Source of the DNA: Riptortus pedestris
Lineage: Eukaryota; Arthropoda; Insecta; Hemiptera; Alydidae
Length of the DNA: 64,000 bases
Reading direction: 5' to 3'
Assembly (NCBI GenBank): GCA_019009955.1
Contig: CM032230.1
Location: 2,767,501 to 2,831,500 of the forward strand
The first letter of the stretch is position 1. Each line of letters opens with the position of its first letter. Below, piece after piece: positions 1 through 10,860 of the stretch. The notes beneath the pieces were generated by a model that saw only the letters and a program-made list of their open reading frames with translations, was not told the origin of the DNA and made no database searches. The position numbers were made by a program, and so were the translations under genes.

Positions 1-134
1 ACATATATGTATTTATTAAAATTAAGTACATTATAATTAGTAGGTAGACAATAATTATGGTATTTGTTATTTCAAAATAAAGTAACAAGGAAGTTATTTA
101 CTACTTTAGAAAATTAAGTAATAAAAAAGTAGTG

Positions 135-206
135 AGGGGGCACCCGGGTTTGAACCGGGGACCTCTCGATCTGCAGTCGAATGCTCTACCACTGAGCTAT
201 ACCCCC
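135..206 (-). tRNA. tRNA-Cys (GCA anticodon), copy 1
   Basis: A 72-nt intronless cloverleaf on the minus strand. The acceptor arm GGGGGTA pairs with TGCCCCC and the discriminator base is T. The anticodon loop contains TGCAGAT, giving anticodon GCA. The D arm has the A-box TAGCTCAGTGGTAGAGC and the T arm has the B-box GGTTCAAACCC. A T-run (T6, plus-strand A-run at about 122-128) follows the 3' end as a pol III terminator. The body is identical to the genes at 13069 and 17228, but the flanks are unrelated to theirs, so it is not part of the same recent duplication. It should be a functional cytosolic tRNA. Confidence 0.95.
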
Positions 207-1100
207 GATACTCCGAAAATTATCTATCACTGGTTTTGAGAGTTTCACTTACATGATACAAGGATAGTAACTTATATTGATTGGAATAAATTGAATTTTA
301 GTTATTGTGACAGAACGTAGGGGAATGGCAATGATATAGTAGTGCTCCAAAACAGATGGAGTCTTGAATATATTATAAGATACCTTTCACAAGAAGCAAC
401 CATCTTTTACATTTTTATGTTTTCAGCCTTCCGCTAACAGCCACTCCTAATCGTAAGAATTTCTATTCTTGTAACTTTTATCAATATGCAGCTCATGGTT
501 GAGCCTAAATGTTAAAAAGTCTTATTTTTATTGGATTCTTACTACAGGAGAAATAGGTAATAGGACGAGAGAAAATACCGTCATTCTGGGGCATGGAGAA
601 TCTCCTTACTTTACAAGACTAAATGGGAAATCAGCTATTGATGTGAAGCTATTGAATCAGCTGCTACTCATGAAGATGATTTTCGAAAAATGTCCTCCCT
701 CAAATGTCACACCACCTTATGACCAACAAGAACAGAAGCTGGGTCTCCGGTAAAAAAAAAAAAAAAAATAGATATCTGAGTTTTTCTCATATCTGTACAT
801 TGCCTATTAGAATATAATAAAAGTTATACCTTTTAACTCTTGTGAGTATGTTGTAGACCTATTGTATATTAATTCTACATGTATTGAGTCATATCGTAGG
901 GTATGTGAAGGTTTTTTCGTTGGATGCAGTCTGTCAGTATGTGTTTTATCGTTGGGTGCTTATTGCAGTATTTGCATATAGGGTTGTATGTCCTTGTCAT
1001 TATGTGTTGTGTCAGGTAGCCTGAGTCTGGCGAGAACTACTTCCTCCCGTCTAGTACTATGGCGCGATGCCCACTCCTTAGGTGTACTCTTCATAGTGCG
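207..1100. other. No recognisable gene
   Basis: AT-rich DNA. A short open frame at 499-753 has no family signature and ends in a poly(A) run (about 752-768), which could mark an old retroposed end but is not diagnostic. Confidence 0.4.
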
Positions 1101-1109
1101 GAGTTTACT

Positions 1110-1500
1110 TTCATCCATAACGAAAATGAGGTCCGTTCAAAACTATATATATAAAGACTGATAACGCTCTAGCTGCCGTAAGTTTTGATTGTTACCAAAC
1201 TTGACATTTAATTTTTTAACAAAGAAAGAAAAATTAAGTTTGAAATAGGACAAGTGGGAGGGTAGAATTTTGAAATATCTCCGGAATTGTGTCACATCCA
1301 AAACGTGTATAGAACCAATCTTGTTGCAAGTTTAAATTTCTATAAATATAAATTCTATAAAACGCGTTTTCCTCTTTCTGAATATGTAACAACGTTCTCT
1401 CCATTTTAATTGCTGGATGCTTGTAAAGGCTGAATTACAGTAAAGGCCAAACTTAAAAATTGAATATAAAAATTTCCCCCAAACAATAGAGTACTCGATT
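1110..1500 (-). mobile_element. Family A (HINE-like) core fragment
   Basis: On the reverse strand this matches the 3' half of family A. It has the stretch ending ATGAGGTCCGTTCAAAACTA next to a short TA run, then the conserved core with the GTTACCAAACTTG motif, the G-rich box near 1250 and the AAATATCTCC box. The 3' hairpin end is missing or degraded. Confidence 0.6.
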
Positions 1501-2029
1501 ATTTAAGATGGTAAAAGTAAAAATGATATTTTAATATAACTTGCTGGTTAGAATGTCATCGTATTTGTCGGGGAGAAGAAAGAATAAAAAAATAAAACCC
1601 AGCCGGAGTTCTGAAAGCGGAAGATAGAATTTGTAAATATGAACAGAAGAAGAAGGGTAGGGGAAGTTGCCGCCAAAATGTACGTCCTTCCCGCCAGAAC
1701 TTATAATCCTATTACAATAAGTTATTTGAGTGAAAGTTAGAGAGGATTAGAGCGACTCTACCTTCCGCAGGCCTTTCCCCACTCCTACTATTATTACTAA
1801 TACCTTTTATATTTTGTAATGTCAATAACCCTACTTTTTTTATTGTTTAGTTATTTATAAAAATATATTTTTTTTAATAATCTTCTTGTTTTTCTTATTG
1901 TTATTCAAATAGAAAAACGTATCGCGTAGAACTGTCTGAAGGCTTCTTTGTTTGAACCTCTTAACACATAATGACCAACTGAAATTTTAAGTCGTGTTAA
2001 CATATGGGCTTAGAATTACGGGAAAGGTT

Positions 2030-2098
2030 TCATATAGCCATCATGTCTTACCAGCGCTTGGGAAATCTGCTTAGTTTACGCAGCCCATGGGTGAACGT
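2030..2098 (-). mobile_element. Family A 5' terminus, reverse orientation
   Basis: GGGAAATCTGCTTAGTTTAC followed by GCAGCCCATGG is the reversed 5' terminus of family A. It may belong to the same insertion as the core at 1110-1500, separated by about 500 bp of unrelated sequence. The 172-bp array begins about 30 bp further on. Confidence 0.6.
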
Positions 2099-2127
2099 CT
2101 CAGATTTCAGGAATATTGTGAGTTTCC

Positions 2128-3170
2128 AGCTGTCAATCATCATGATCCGGCCAGAGCTGGTTAAGTATCCTTCAAGTGTTGCAGGAGGTGTTTCTCCAGC
2201 TGTGGTGGGCTGTATGTCGGTGCTAGTATGCCTTGCTTGCTTGCCTGTGTCTGCGAAGATTCCTGTGGTGCGGCACTATGGTGTCCCAGCTATGTTTTCA
2301 GCTGTCAATCATCATGATCCGGCCAGAGCTGGTTGTGTATCCTTCAAGTGTTGCAGGAGGTGTTTCTCCAGCTGTGGTGGGCTGTATGTCGGTGCTAGTA
2401 TGCCTTGCTTGCTTGCATGTGTCTGCGAAGATTCCTGTGGTGCGGCACTATGGTGTCCCAGCTATGTTTTCAGCTGTCAATCATCATGATCCGGCCAGAG
2501 CTGGTTGTGTATCCTTCAAGTGTTGCAGGAGGTGTCTCTCCAGCTGTGGTGGGCTGTAAGTCGGTGCTAGTATGCCTTGCTTGCTTGCCTGTGCCTGCGA
2601 GAATTTTTTTGGGGTGCGGCACTATGGTGTCCCAGCTATGTTTTCAGCTGTCAATCATCATGATCCGGCCAGAGCTGGTTGTGTATCCTTCAAGTGTTGC
2701 AGGAGGAGTCTCTCCAGCTGTGGTGGGCTGTAGGTCGGTGCTAGTATGTCTTGGTGCTTGCTTGCCTGTGTCTGTGAAGATTTCTGTGGTGCGGCACTAT
2801 GGTGTCCCAGCTATGTTTTCAGCTGTCAATCATCATGATCCGGCCAGAGCTGGTTGTGTATCCTTCAAGTGTTGCAGGAGGAGTCTCTCCAGCTGTGGTG
2901 GGCTGTAGGTCGGTGCTAGTATGTCTTGCTTGCTTGCCTGTGTCTGCGAAGATTCCTGTGGTGCAGCACTATGGTGTCCCAGCTATGTTTTCAGCTGGCA
3001 ATCATCATGATCCGGCCAGAGCTGGTTGTGTATCCTTCAAGTGTTACAGGAGGTGACTTCCAGTTGTGGTGGGCTGTAGGTTGGTGATAATATGTCTTGC
3101 TTGCTTGCTTGCCTGAGTCTGCGAAGATTCCTGTGGTGCGGCACTATGGTGTCCCAGCTTTGTTCCTCCA
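2128..3170. repeat. 172-bp tandem array, six units
   Basis: The phrase TGTCAATCATCATGATCCGG recurs at 2131, 2303, 2475, 2649, 2824 and, as a variant, 2996. The period is 172 to 175 bp. Units differ by a few substitutions and small indels, and the outer ones are the most diverged. The unit has few stop codons, so it gives overlapping open frames in several registers. The period is not a multiple of three, so these frames are artefacts. The right edge runs into the C-terminal coding end of a gypsy polyprotein on the minus strand, so the array probably began as a tandem expansion of that element's 3' non-coding region. Confidence 0.95.
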
Positions 3171-3330
3171 GTAGGCTGGCTTGACGCGGTCAACGCAGAC
3201 ACCTCCTTGTCGCCGACGAGCATGGTAAACATTTTCCCCTCCTCGCCCTATAGCCTAGTGAGGCCCAGAATAAGGCGGGGCCAGGACTTTCCGGACAACG
3301 AAGATAGATGTAAGAGCAGGTGGTCAGAGC
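3165..3330 (-). pseudogene. Ty3/gypsy polyprotein C-terminal fragment (after integrase)
   Basis: The minus strand around 3240-3165 reads GVCVDRVKPAYW then a stop shortly after. The family hallmark at the very end of gypsy Pol, after the integrase core, is a VSVDRLKPAYL-like motif. Just upstream in another frame is FVVRKVLAPPYSGP, which matches the conserved VFVR..PLQPPY.GP stretch of the same region. Frame changes and internal stops show it is dead. Its stop codon lies at the edge of the 172-bp array, so the array occupies the 3' untranslated position of the element. No LTR could be identified. Confidence 0.6.
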
Positions 3331-5590
3331 CTTGTGCCGGAATGTCTTCCTAGTTCGTGATCGTCATGGCAACAAATGCTGTCGCTACAATCTACAGCCC
3401 TATGACTTGTTGTCTGTTCTTTCGGCAGCTACCTTTTTTCCATACCCACCCAATGCCATAAGGTGTTTGAAGTCTGCAAAGGATTTTCTCCTCCTATATG
3501 TTACGCCATGCGCGTGAAGTTTCACCCTCCTTTTTTCCTTGGCCTTGAGAAAACGTATACTTTCTCTTATTTCATTTCAACTTATGATTATTTGTTGATA
3601 CTCTTCTTTTTTACTTTCCTCTGTCGATTTTTGCACAAATTCACAATTCTATTGTTACCATTCTATTATATTCCCTTTTGTGAAGAGCGGTTCGATCCCG
3701 TAAAGCAGTGTACTCAAAACGAAAGACTTCCAATTATAATATATAGCAAGATGGTAGTGTTTCTTCTCTAATAACAAACAGATGTGTGTCAACTCAGGCA
3801 AGAAATGAATGTCAATTATTATTTTTGTTTCGGTGGAAACTTATTAAGAACAATGTTTTTCATTAGGCACGATAATAAAGACATCAAAGAAATATGAAGA
3901 TGTAGCGCAATTAGTACATTTTATTTCATTTTAGCCGTTCGAGACAAAAGGGAACATTTAGACAATGAAACTGAATTGAGTTTTAGAAGGTTTTAATATT
4001 TAAGTCGCCTCCACATTGGCTGGCATTGAGAGCCGCATGTCGGTCCTTTGTCACTCCCTTTGTAAGGGCTTATTACTCTCTGTCCCTCTTTTCAATTGTC
4101 ACTCTGCTCACTTTTGATTGGCACAACATTTAAATGAGCGGGAGGGAAAGGTTTCATTGTTCAATCCAGAAAGAGAGAGAGAGATAGAGGAGGGGGGATG
4201 GGGTTTGGCGTTGCGGTGAAATGTCGGGAAAATGTGGGCGAGGATAAAAGAGACTGCAAGTCTGCAAACGAATAGTTAAATCTTTTCAGAGCCGTGTTAT
4301 TCATCCGAATCGAAGACAAAGAGGTAGAATGGAGCAGCGCTGCCTGCCGGCCGGACCCCCAACTATTGTAGGGGGATCTCTACTACATTCCATTTACAAA
4401 ACTCTTTCATTATACATTCTATACTGGGAAGCCCTTTCATCAACTCACATTTACCTCCCGTGCTTAATTTACGATTCTATTCCGAGACATAATGTAACAT
4501 AACAACTAGGAAAAAAAGTTAATGCATTCAAAATTTAAATGTACTTCCCTACACTTTCAAGTCCATTATTTCCCTCTTCATTCCCTTATGCCAACTTGTG
4601 TCCCTCCAAATGCACTACTACAAGATTACAAAGACTGACCCAAAATATATCTATAAATTATTTTTCGATCCAATAGATTAGTGGATGGCTTTAAAATGAA
4701 ATGGAAGGTAACGTTTGGTTTATTGAATATAATATGAAATTAAGAAAGCTGTGTGGTGCCCACAGCAAATATTTTGTACTTTATGTCAAATAATTATAAA
4801 CCGCTCCTCCACGGTACGTAAAGTACAAAAGCTGTTCTGTACGAAACATGGGGCGTACAAAGTTGAAAGATTTATTAAATATACTCCCTTATTTTAGGGA
4901 TAACAAAACTTAGAGAACAATATGAAATAAAAACCAGCCTACAAAGAAATAAACTGGCTGTATCTGAAGAATTTGGAAAATTCTTAGTCTTAATGTTTAA
5001 CCTGATTTAAGAAGAAATAAAGTTAATATCGTAGCTCCTGCGTGAAAATAATTTGTTTCCAATGTAAATACTCCTTTAATTGTATTTGTATAAGAAATGA
5101 GCGGGAGAAACCGAAAAGAACTGGATAATGGCTTATAATTCTAGAAACAAATAAAAAGGCGAGGAAGAGATAATAATAAGGGAGCGAGTAAGGGGGTCGA
5201 GTAATACTCTACAACAGGTAAAGAGTTAAGGTAACTAACTATAAAAGGCGGTTAGTTTGTTAGGTTTAGAGCCGCCGAGAAGTTTGGGCGGGAAGCTCTT
5301 TATTTACATCTATCCGCGGGCAAACTTTATACTTAGGACAAGGAGATAGTAAAAGCTACATTACCTCTCTCCCTCTTTACAACTCCTCTCACCGCTCTTT
5401 ACTAATATTTAATGGACAACAGAAATTTTTCCCTGTAAATAAGAGCGCCTTAAAATAAATTTTTTTAAGCACATTTTTCCTTGGGGAAATTAGGTATTGA
5501 GATTGTACAAATGAAGAAAATGAGATAGCTTCAAAATTACATATATATAAAGAAAAATGAAAAAAAGGCCTCATCCTGGATCCTACTGTC
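3331..5590. other. No recognisable gene or repeat
   Basis: Mixed-composition sequence with only short open frames and a small GA-rich patch at about 4168-4195. The stretch near 4020-4370 is less AT-rich than its surroundings and looks single-copy, but shows no protein or RNA signature. Confidence 0.35.
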
Positions 5591-5596
5591 CGTTTT

Positions 5597-5865
5597 GAGA
5601 TGCACAAAAATCAATCAGACAAGGTGCACCAAGAGAAAAATTCAATATATGAAACGTGCTGCCCCTATTTCTCAAAAAAAAATACCAAATACAAGACTGG
5701 ATGTTTATGGGACTACTGTTCGGCTCAAGAGGAGTCCTCCACCAAAAAACGGCGAAGACATTAATAGAGCATGGGCTGACAAAAGATGATTTGAAGGAGT
5801 TATCCACACTTATACTAAAATCATCGATAAGAATCGTAAATCGCCATTTATACAAATTTTCATTT
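5597..5865 (+). pseudogene. Non-LTR retrotransposon ORF C-terminal tail
   Basis: Two overlapping frames, joined by a frameshift at an A-run near 5680, together resemble the last roughly 85 residues of many LINE polyproteins. First comes a lysine-rich DKVHQEKNSIYE segment. Then comes a hydrophobic LLFGSRGVL motif of the PVVIGSRG/PLLFGSRG type, followed by TKDDLKELSTLILKSSIRI, where the family has a helix ending in ..LKSS..I....Y. The first frame starts at about 5600. Upstream reverse transcriptase is absent, so this is a 5'-truncated copy. The clade cannot be decided from this tail. Confidence 0.5.
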
Positions 5866-5973
5866 ATAATTTAAACAAAATTAAAAAACAAAACATCATT
5901 ACCAAGAAATTGGCAGATTAGGAGGCTGACCACACAGGTACCCTCAGAATGAGGGCAGCTTATTTTGTTTGTT

Positions 5974-5975
<2 letters not shown>

Positions 5976-6019
<44 letters not shown>
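5976..6019. repeat. (TA)n microsatellite
   Basis: About 22 TA units at the position where family A elements carry their internal microsatellite. Confidence 0.95.
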
Positions 6020-6023
<4 letters not shown>

Positions 6024-6550
6024 CATACACACATATAATTTAACGATCTAGCGGCCGTAAGTTTTGTTTGATCTTTACGAAACTTCATATTTAAACGTTC
6101 TTTGTAAAACTAAATATCATGTTTGTCAATGACTGAAATCGAACCAGAGGTAGGGAATTTTAGAAGTGGAATTTGAAAAATTAAACCTATCTTATAACCA
6201 ATCTTATAGAAATTTTAACTTCTTATAAATGCTGCAATATAAGTTGTTTTTCTATATTGAATACTAACCGAGATTTTGCATTTGCAATTCTCAGCTTATA
6301 GTAAACCCTCTCTCCTACTCAACTATACACCGTAACATCATGAAACAATTTATTCCAAGTTTAAATACCAAACATTGGTGTCATTGAACTTTTACTGGGT
6401 GGAATAAGTGCGAATGTTTTTTATTAATTCCCGGTTACATAGACTCCCCATTACAGTACAAATAGAGAAAAGATGGCGACTTGGTAACATCGGTGCGTCA
6501 AATACCAGCTCGTGAGAAATCCGCTTAGTTTACACAGCTCTTGCGCGACG
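5976..6550 (-). mobile_element. Family A element, 3' end missing
   Basis: On the reverse strand this runs from the 5' terminus (plus-strand GAGAAATCCGCTTAGTTTAC followed by ACAGCTCTTGCGCGACGGG, 6511-6550) through the core to the TA microsatellite at 5976-6019. The block beyond the microsatellite, with the terminal hairpin, is absent. Confidence 0.75.
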
Positions 6551-6584
6551 GGCATTTCGGAAATAGAGAATATATGGTGAAATG

Positions 6585-6645
6585 ACATCATCAGTATGCC
6601 TCACCAGCACCTGAGAAATGTGCTTAGTTTAAGCAGCCCCTATGA
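6585..6645 (-). mobile_element. Family A 5'-terminal fragment
   Basis: TGCTTAGTTTAAGCAGCCCC is a reversed family A 5' end. It lies between the preceding minus-strand element and the following plus-strand one. Confidence 0.6.
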
Positions 6646-6651
6646 TATTAT

Positions 6652-7504
6652 ATGTCATTCGTAAACTAAGTAGATTTTGCCCGTGCTTGTACAACACAAT
6701 AGTCATTTCATGTCACAATATATTCGGCCAAAAACCAGAAAGTACGAATTATAACTTCTTATTTACGAATTGTGACTTTTTATAGTAAGAATATTCGCAA
6801 AAATAACCAGTAAGTAGGAATTACTCGGTTAACGTTTGAGCTAGACAATATGCATAGAGCAACCATTGTAGAGCATCAATATTTTAACAAGATTGGTTCT
6901 ACAACAGTTTCCGATCCGACTCAAAATAACGCAAATATTTTGACCTCCCCCCCGCCCATTTCTGTCCATTTTTCACCAACAACAAATAAGATCGTTAGTG
7001 TTGACTAAAACTATTAAATATCGAGTATGATATAGATCAAATGAACATTTTCAAGAAATGATTTTAAAACTTTAATTGATGACGCCATCGCACAATGAAT
7101 AGACATATATCTCCCATAATAAAGGTCACATGGAAACAATATTTGGCATTAAATCTTAGAATAAAGAGGTTCATGTTATAACAACTTATTGTTATATTGA
7201 CATGAATAGGAGAGGGGGTTCATTAAAGTATGACAACTAAAAAATCAAAATAGCTCGGTTAATATTCATATTAGAGAAAATATGCATATAATAACATTTA
7301 TAGACAATTGAATTTATAATATAGTTTCTATATAAATTTTCGAACTGACGTATAATAAAGAAGATCATTTGAATTTTCGAAATTCCACCCTCTAAACACC
7401 CCTTTCCTCGGTCCGATTTCAGCCATTAACGAACTAGATCGAAATGCTTATGTATCGAGTTTGGTAAAGATAAAAAAAAATTCCGACTGCTAGAGCGGTA
7501 AATG

Positions 7505-7544
<40 letters not shown>

Positions 7545-7662
7545 TTGAACGGAGCTCATTTTCTTCATCTACTAGGTAGGATCAAAGTAATATTTGATTA
7601 AATGTTTCGAAAATGGTGTCGTGATCCTCAATAGCTGATTTTCCCTTAAGGAAATCTGCTAA
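6652..7662 (+). mobile_element. Family A element, long A2 subtype, near complete
   Basis: The element starts with a degraded 5' end (GTAAACTAAGTAGATTTTGC) and passes through the A2 interior (ATATGCATAGAGCAACCATT, then AACAAGATTGGTTCTACAAC, then the C-rich box near 6940). It continues through a second core to a TA run (7509-7539) and the conserved 3' block. It ends in the hairpin AGCTGATTTTCCCTTAAGGA and ATCTGCTAA. It has no coding capacity. Confidence 0.85.
7509..7539. repeat. (TA)n microsatellite inside family A
   Basis: About 15 TA units between the core and the 3' block of the surrounding element. Confidence 0.95.
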
Positions 7663-8138
7663 AATGGTTTTGATGATGCATGATGATGACTCAAAACCAA
7701 TATGAGTCCAAGTGGTCGGTGTCATATTGACGGATGTCTTCAAGAGAGAGAATAAATACGACAGGTAAGAAGAAGAAAAGGAGAAATTAGGTAGATATGG
7801 AGCTGCCAAGAGACAGAGCAAACTAGTTTTCGATAGTAGAGCCTTAGTATAGATGTTACTATTAGTAGTTATACTGAGATTAGTAAGTGTGTAGGGGAAG
7901 CCTTTACTCACTGCGATAATCAGCCGTTTCTACGGCAGTTCGGGGGACGGTTCACAGATAGCGCTAACAGCTCTGCCCAATCTATGTCCTCAGACTTTTT
8001 AATAGGCTCTATTTGTTACAAGGACCTTGCTCTTAATATGCCATTGTGAACAGAGTAGCCGGTTCAATTCCCGTGCATTGGTATAATTTTTTTATAAAAC
8101 AATTAAAAGCTCCTTTGAAACTAAATCATATGTAAAAA
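7663..8138. other. Unassigned; weak tRNA-like B-box at about 8058
   Basis: The sequence GCCGGTTCAATTCCCGTGC (about 8058-8076) resembles a pol III B-box and could be the remains of a tRNA-derived SINE. No matching A-box or cloverleaf is visible. The rest is unrecognised. Confidence 0.3.
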
Positions 8139-8633
8139 GTCCGTCACGCAGGGACTGCGTAAACTAAGCAGATTTCCCAAGTGAAGTTTTACAATAGAGA
8201 AATCTGCCCCATAACAAGTGTAGTAAGTAGTAAAGGATCACTAAACTTATACATGAGGGACGAATAGTTACGAAAACGGCCGCCAGAGCTCTCTTCGGAA
8301 AGTACCAAACAGCTCACTCCTGCCGACCAAAGCAGAATACAAATGCAAATATCTCGGTTAATATTCAAGATAGAGAATAAATGTATAGAACACTATTTAT
8401 AGTAAATGTAATTTGCAATAAGATTGATTCTGTACAATTTTTCGATCCGACGTATAATAACGGAGATATTTCGAATTTTCCGGAAATCCCTCCTCTAAAC
8501 CCCCCCCCTCCTACTGGTCCGATTTCTGCAATTAACAAACTTGATCTTTCTTTTTACATAAAACGATTAAATATGAAGATTGGAAACTATCAAACAAAAA
8601 TTGCGACCGCTTAGAGCGGTAACAGACAAATAT

Positions 8634-8686
<53 letters not shown>

Positions 8687-8687
8687 A

Positions 8688-8744
<57 letters not shown>

Positions 8745-8876
8745 TATATAATTTTGAACGGACCTCATTTTCGTCATCTACTGGGTAGGATCGATGGACA
8801 TTTGAGGAAATGTTTCAAAACTCGCGCCATGAGTACGACCTCAATAGCTGGTTTCCCTTAAGGGAAATCTGCTAAC
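8139..8876 (+). mobile_element. Family A element, short subtype, complete
   Basis: All family A parts are present in order. The 5' end GTCCGTCACGCAGGGACTGC is followed by AGCAGATTTCCC at offset about 29. Next come a subtype-specific spacer with CCGCCAGAGCTCTC, the core with the AACGGAGATATTTCGAATTT box and C-run, and the motif TTGCGACCGC. A long TA microsatellite (8630-8748) follows, then the 3' block with ACCTCATTTTCGTCATCTAC, and the terminal hairpin and GGGAAATCTGCTAA. It is preceded by an A-run. Confidence 0.92.
8630..8748. repeat. Long interrupted (TA)n microsatellite inside family A
   Basis: About 115 bp of TA repeats with a few AAT or TTA interruptions. The translation of this tract as tyrosine/isoleucine repeats is not a gene. 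Confidence 0.95.
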
Positions 8877-8878
8877 AA

Positions 8879-10173
8879 GTCCGTCACGCAGTCTACATAA
8901 ACTAAGCAGATTTCCCATGTTCCGGTAAGAGACACTAGTAATCTCATCTGACAGCCTATTCTGACTGAAACTACGAATTACTCACTAGATATTTGAGTTA
9001 TGAAATAATCCATAGAAGAACAGTTGTAGAGTATCAATAGTTTAACAAGATTGGTTTTACCACGTTTAACATATCCGACTCATAATTACGGAGATATTTT
9101 GAATCCCCCCCCTCTAAAACCCACCCCTATTCTTGGTCCGATTTCAGTCAATAAAAAAGCAATTTTATTTTTTCAGTAAATAAAATCTTTAGTGCTGAAA
9201 CAGTTAATTATCGAGTATGGTATAGATCAAATAAACATTTTCGACACAAGAACATGAAATCTAAACTGTTGTCGTCATTGCATAACTAATTTTCATGTAT
9301 TTCCCATAATAAAGGTATCTTGAAAAGATAACTTGGTATTTAAGCTTATAATGTTGAGTTTCATGGTAGAACTGCTTATTGTTATTGTAACAGAAGTAAG
9401 AAATTCCCCCCTCTAAATCTACGTTCCTTCTGGTACTATTTCTGCCATTAACGAATTTGAAAAACAGTTACTGAAATATATCAGAATATAATATATTACT
9501 TTTATTGAAAACTATTATAGTATACAAAATGTAGTGCTGTAATTTATAATGAATCAGGATAATTTTTATCTCGATCAAAGTTTAGTAGCCCAAGAAGTTA
9601 AGACAGTGTGGGGGAGGGGGATGGGCACCAGGACATATTTACATTTATCTCGTATATAATAAAGGTCTCTTGAAAACAATATTTGTTATTTAAGCTTCGA
9701 ATAGTGTGATTTATTATTATGGTTTATTTATTATTAGAGTATTATTTATGTAAGATGAGCAGAAGTGTGGGTTTGCTGAAGGCTGAAAACTTAAAAGTGC
9801 AAATATCTCGGTTAATATTCAAGATAGAGACTAAATGTATATTATAATATTTATAGTACGTGTAATTGGAATAATATTGGTTCTATTCAATTTTTCAATC
9901 CGACGTATAGTAACAGAGATATTTTGAATTTTCGAAAATCCCCCCTCTAAACCCCATTAGAGAACTAGAACTTTCTTTTTACACGAAACGATTAAATATC
10001 GAATTTGGTAGCGATCAAATAAAAATTGCGACCGCTAGAGCGTTAATATATATATATTTATATATTCAAAAATTTTAACGGGCCTCATTTTCGCCATCTC
10101 CTGGGTAGCGGGATCAATGGATATTTACGAAAATCGTGAGTGCAACCTAAATAGCTGATGTGAAATCTACTAA
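8879..10173 (+). mobile_element. Family A element, long composite, adjoining the previous copy head to tail
   Basis: A new 5' end (GTCCGTCACGCAG) begins about four bases after the 3' end of the preceding element. The interior joins the A2 type (TTTAACAAGATTGGTTTTAC, 9050s) to the long type (AATAAAGGTCTCTTGAAAAC, 9660s) and then the common core. The TA run is short. The 3' block ends in a degraded hairpin (AGCTGATGTGAAATCTACTAA across 10153-10173). Confidence 0.85.
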
Positions 10174-10690
10174 TACATACCGTGTAAACGGCCGTGACTC
10201 AAGTCTGTCAAAACTATGTATCCCAAGCTCCTGTGAACCAGGCAGTGTGCTGTAAACGAAAAGTGGATGGTGTTATACTTAAATTCTGATCCCGTGCATT
10301 ACAGATGTAGTGTTACATGATCATCGGCCTCTCGCATTTATACTTCATTTATTTATGATTATACATATAATACCCAGGAAGCAACACAATAGTATTGCTA
10401 AAGACTATAGAATAATGGTAGTTGGTAATCAAGGCTCTCAAAGCAAAAGGAGTATTTAAACTAATTAGCATGAAGTGTCCTGCATGACGGGAGTGAAGTT
10501 GGACTCATCACGAAAGGTAATATAATAGATTGGAAACGATGGGTGACGATTTGGTGAAGAACCTTAATGAAAAGTCGGAATCAAAAATTAAAAATGATCC
10601 AAATTGGAACATCTAAATGACGTAAGTTAAAGTTAAACTCTTATAAAGACCATTGAAAAATGGGAATAAATACCTGGGCATATTAAAAGG
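10174..10690. other. Probably retrotransposon-derived, otherwise unrecognised
   Basis: No intact gene. The stretch leads into the LINE tail below and may be its decayed upstream part, but no motif proves it. Confidence 0.3.
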
Positions 10691-10860
10691 CACAATTATT
10701 GCATCTCAAATATATATGAAGGTAAGATCCTTGGTTATAGGGGAAGAGGAAGGACTAGAAAATCCTTCTTAGAAAACATCTAGCATTTGGGTCGGTATAG
10801 TAATATGAAAAGAGATGCTTCGGAAATAATACAATGGTTGCAACTACAATGCTTAGCCAT
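10690..10860 (+). pseudogene. LINE ORF C-terminal remnant
   Basis: One frame reads GYRGRGRTRKSFLENI, a stop, then NMKRDASEIIQWLQLQ. Many endonuclease-bearing LINE proteins (RTE-like and relatives) end with a G+RGRPR+SW..DI segment followed by a helix with A.DR..W. The order and spacing agree, but the copy has stops and no upstream reverse transcriptase in frame. Confidence 0.5.

Noticed and set aside
2004..3056. Cysteine-rich overlapping open frames of 85-167 codons
   Set aside because: They are shadows of the 172-bp tandem units in different registers. The 172-175-bp period shifts the frame every unit.
4160..4330. Possible promoter (ATAAAA-type box and CCAAT-like motif) in a GC-richer stretch
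   Set aside because: These short motifs are expected by chance, and no downstream coding sequence was found.
8020..8090. Extra tRNA gene near the B-box-like GGTTCAATTCCC
   Set aside because: No acceptor stem, A-box or anticodon arm can be drawn. At best it is a SINE remnant.
8532..8777. Tyr/Ile repeat peptide
   Set aside because: It is the TA microsatellite of a family A element read as codons.
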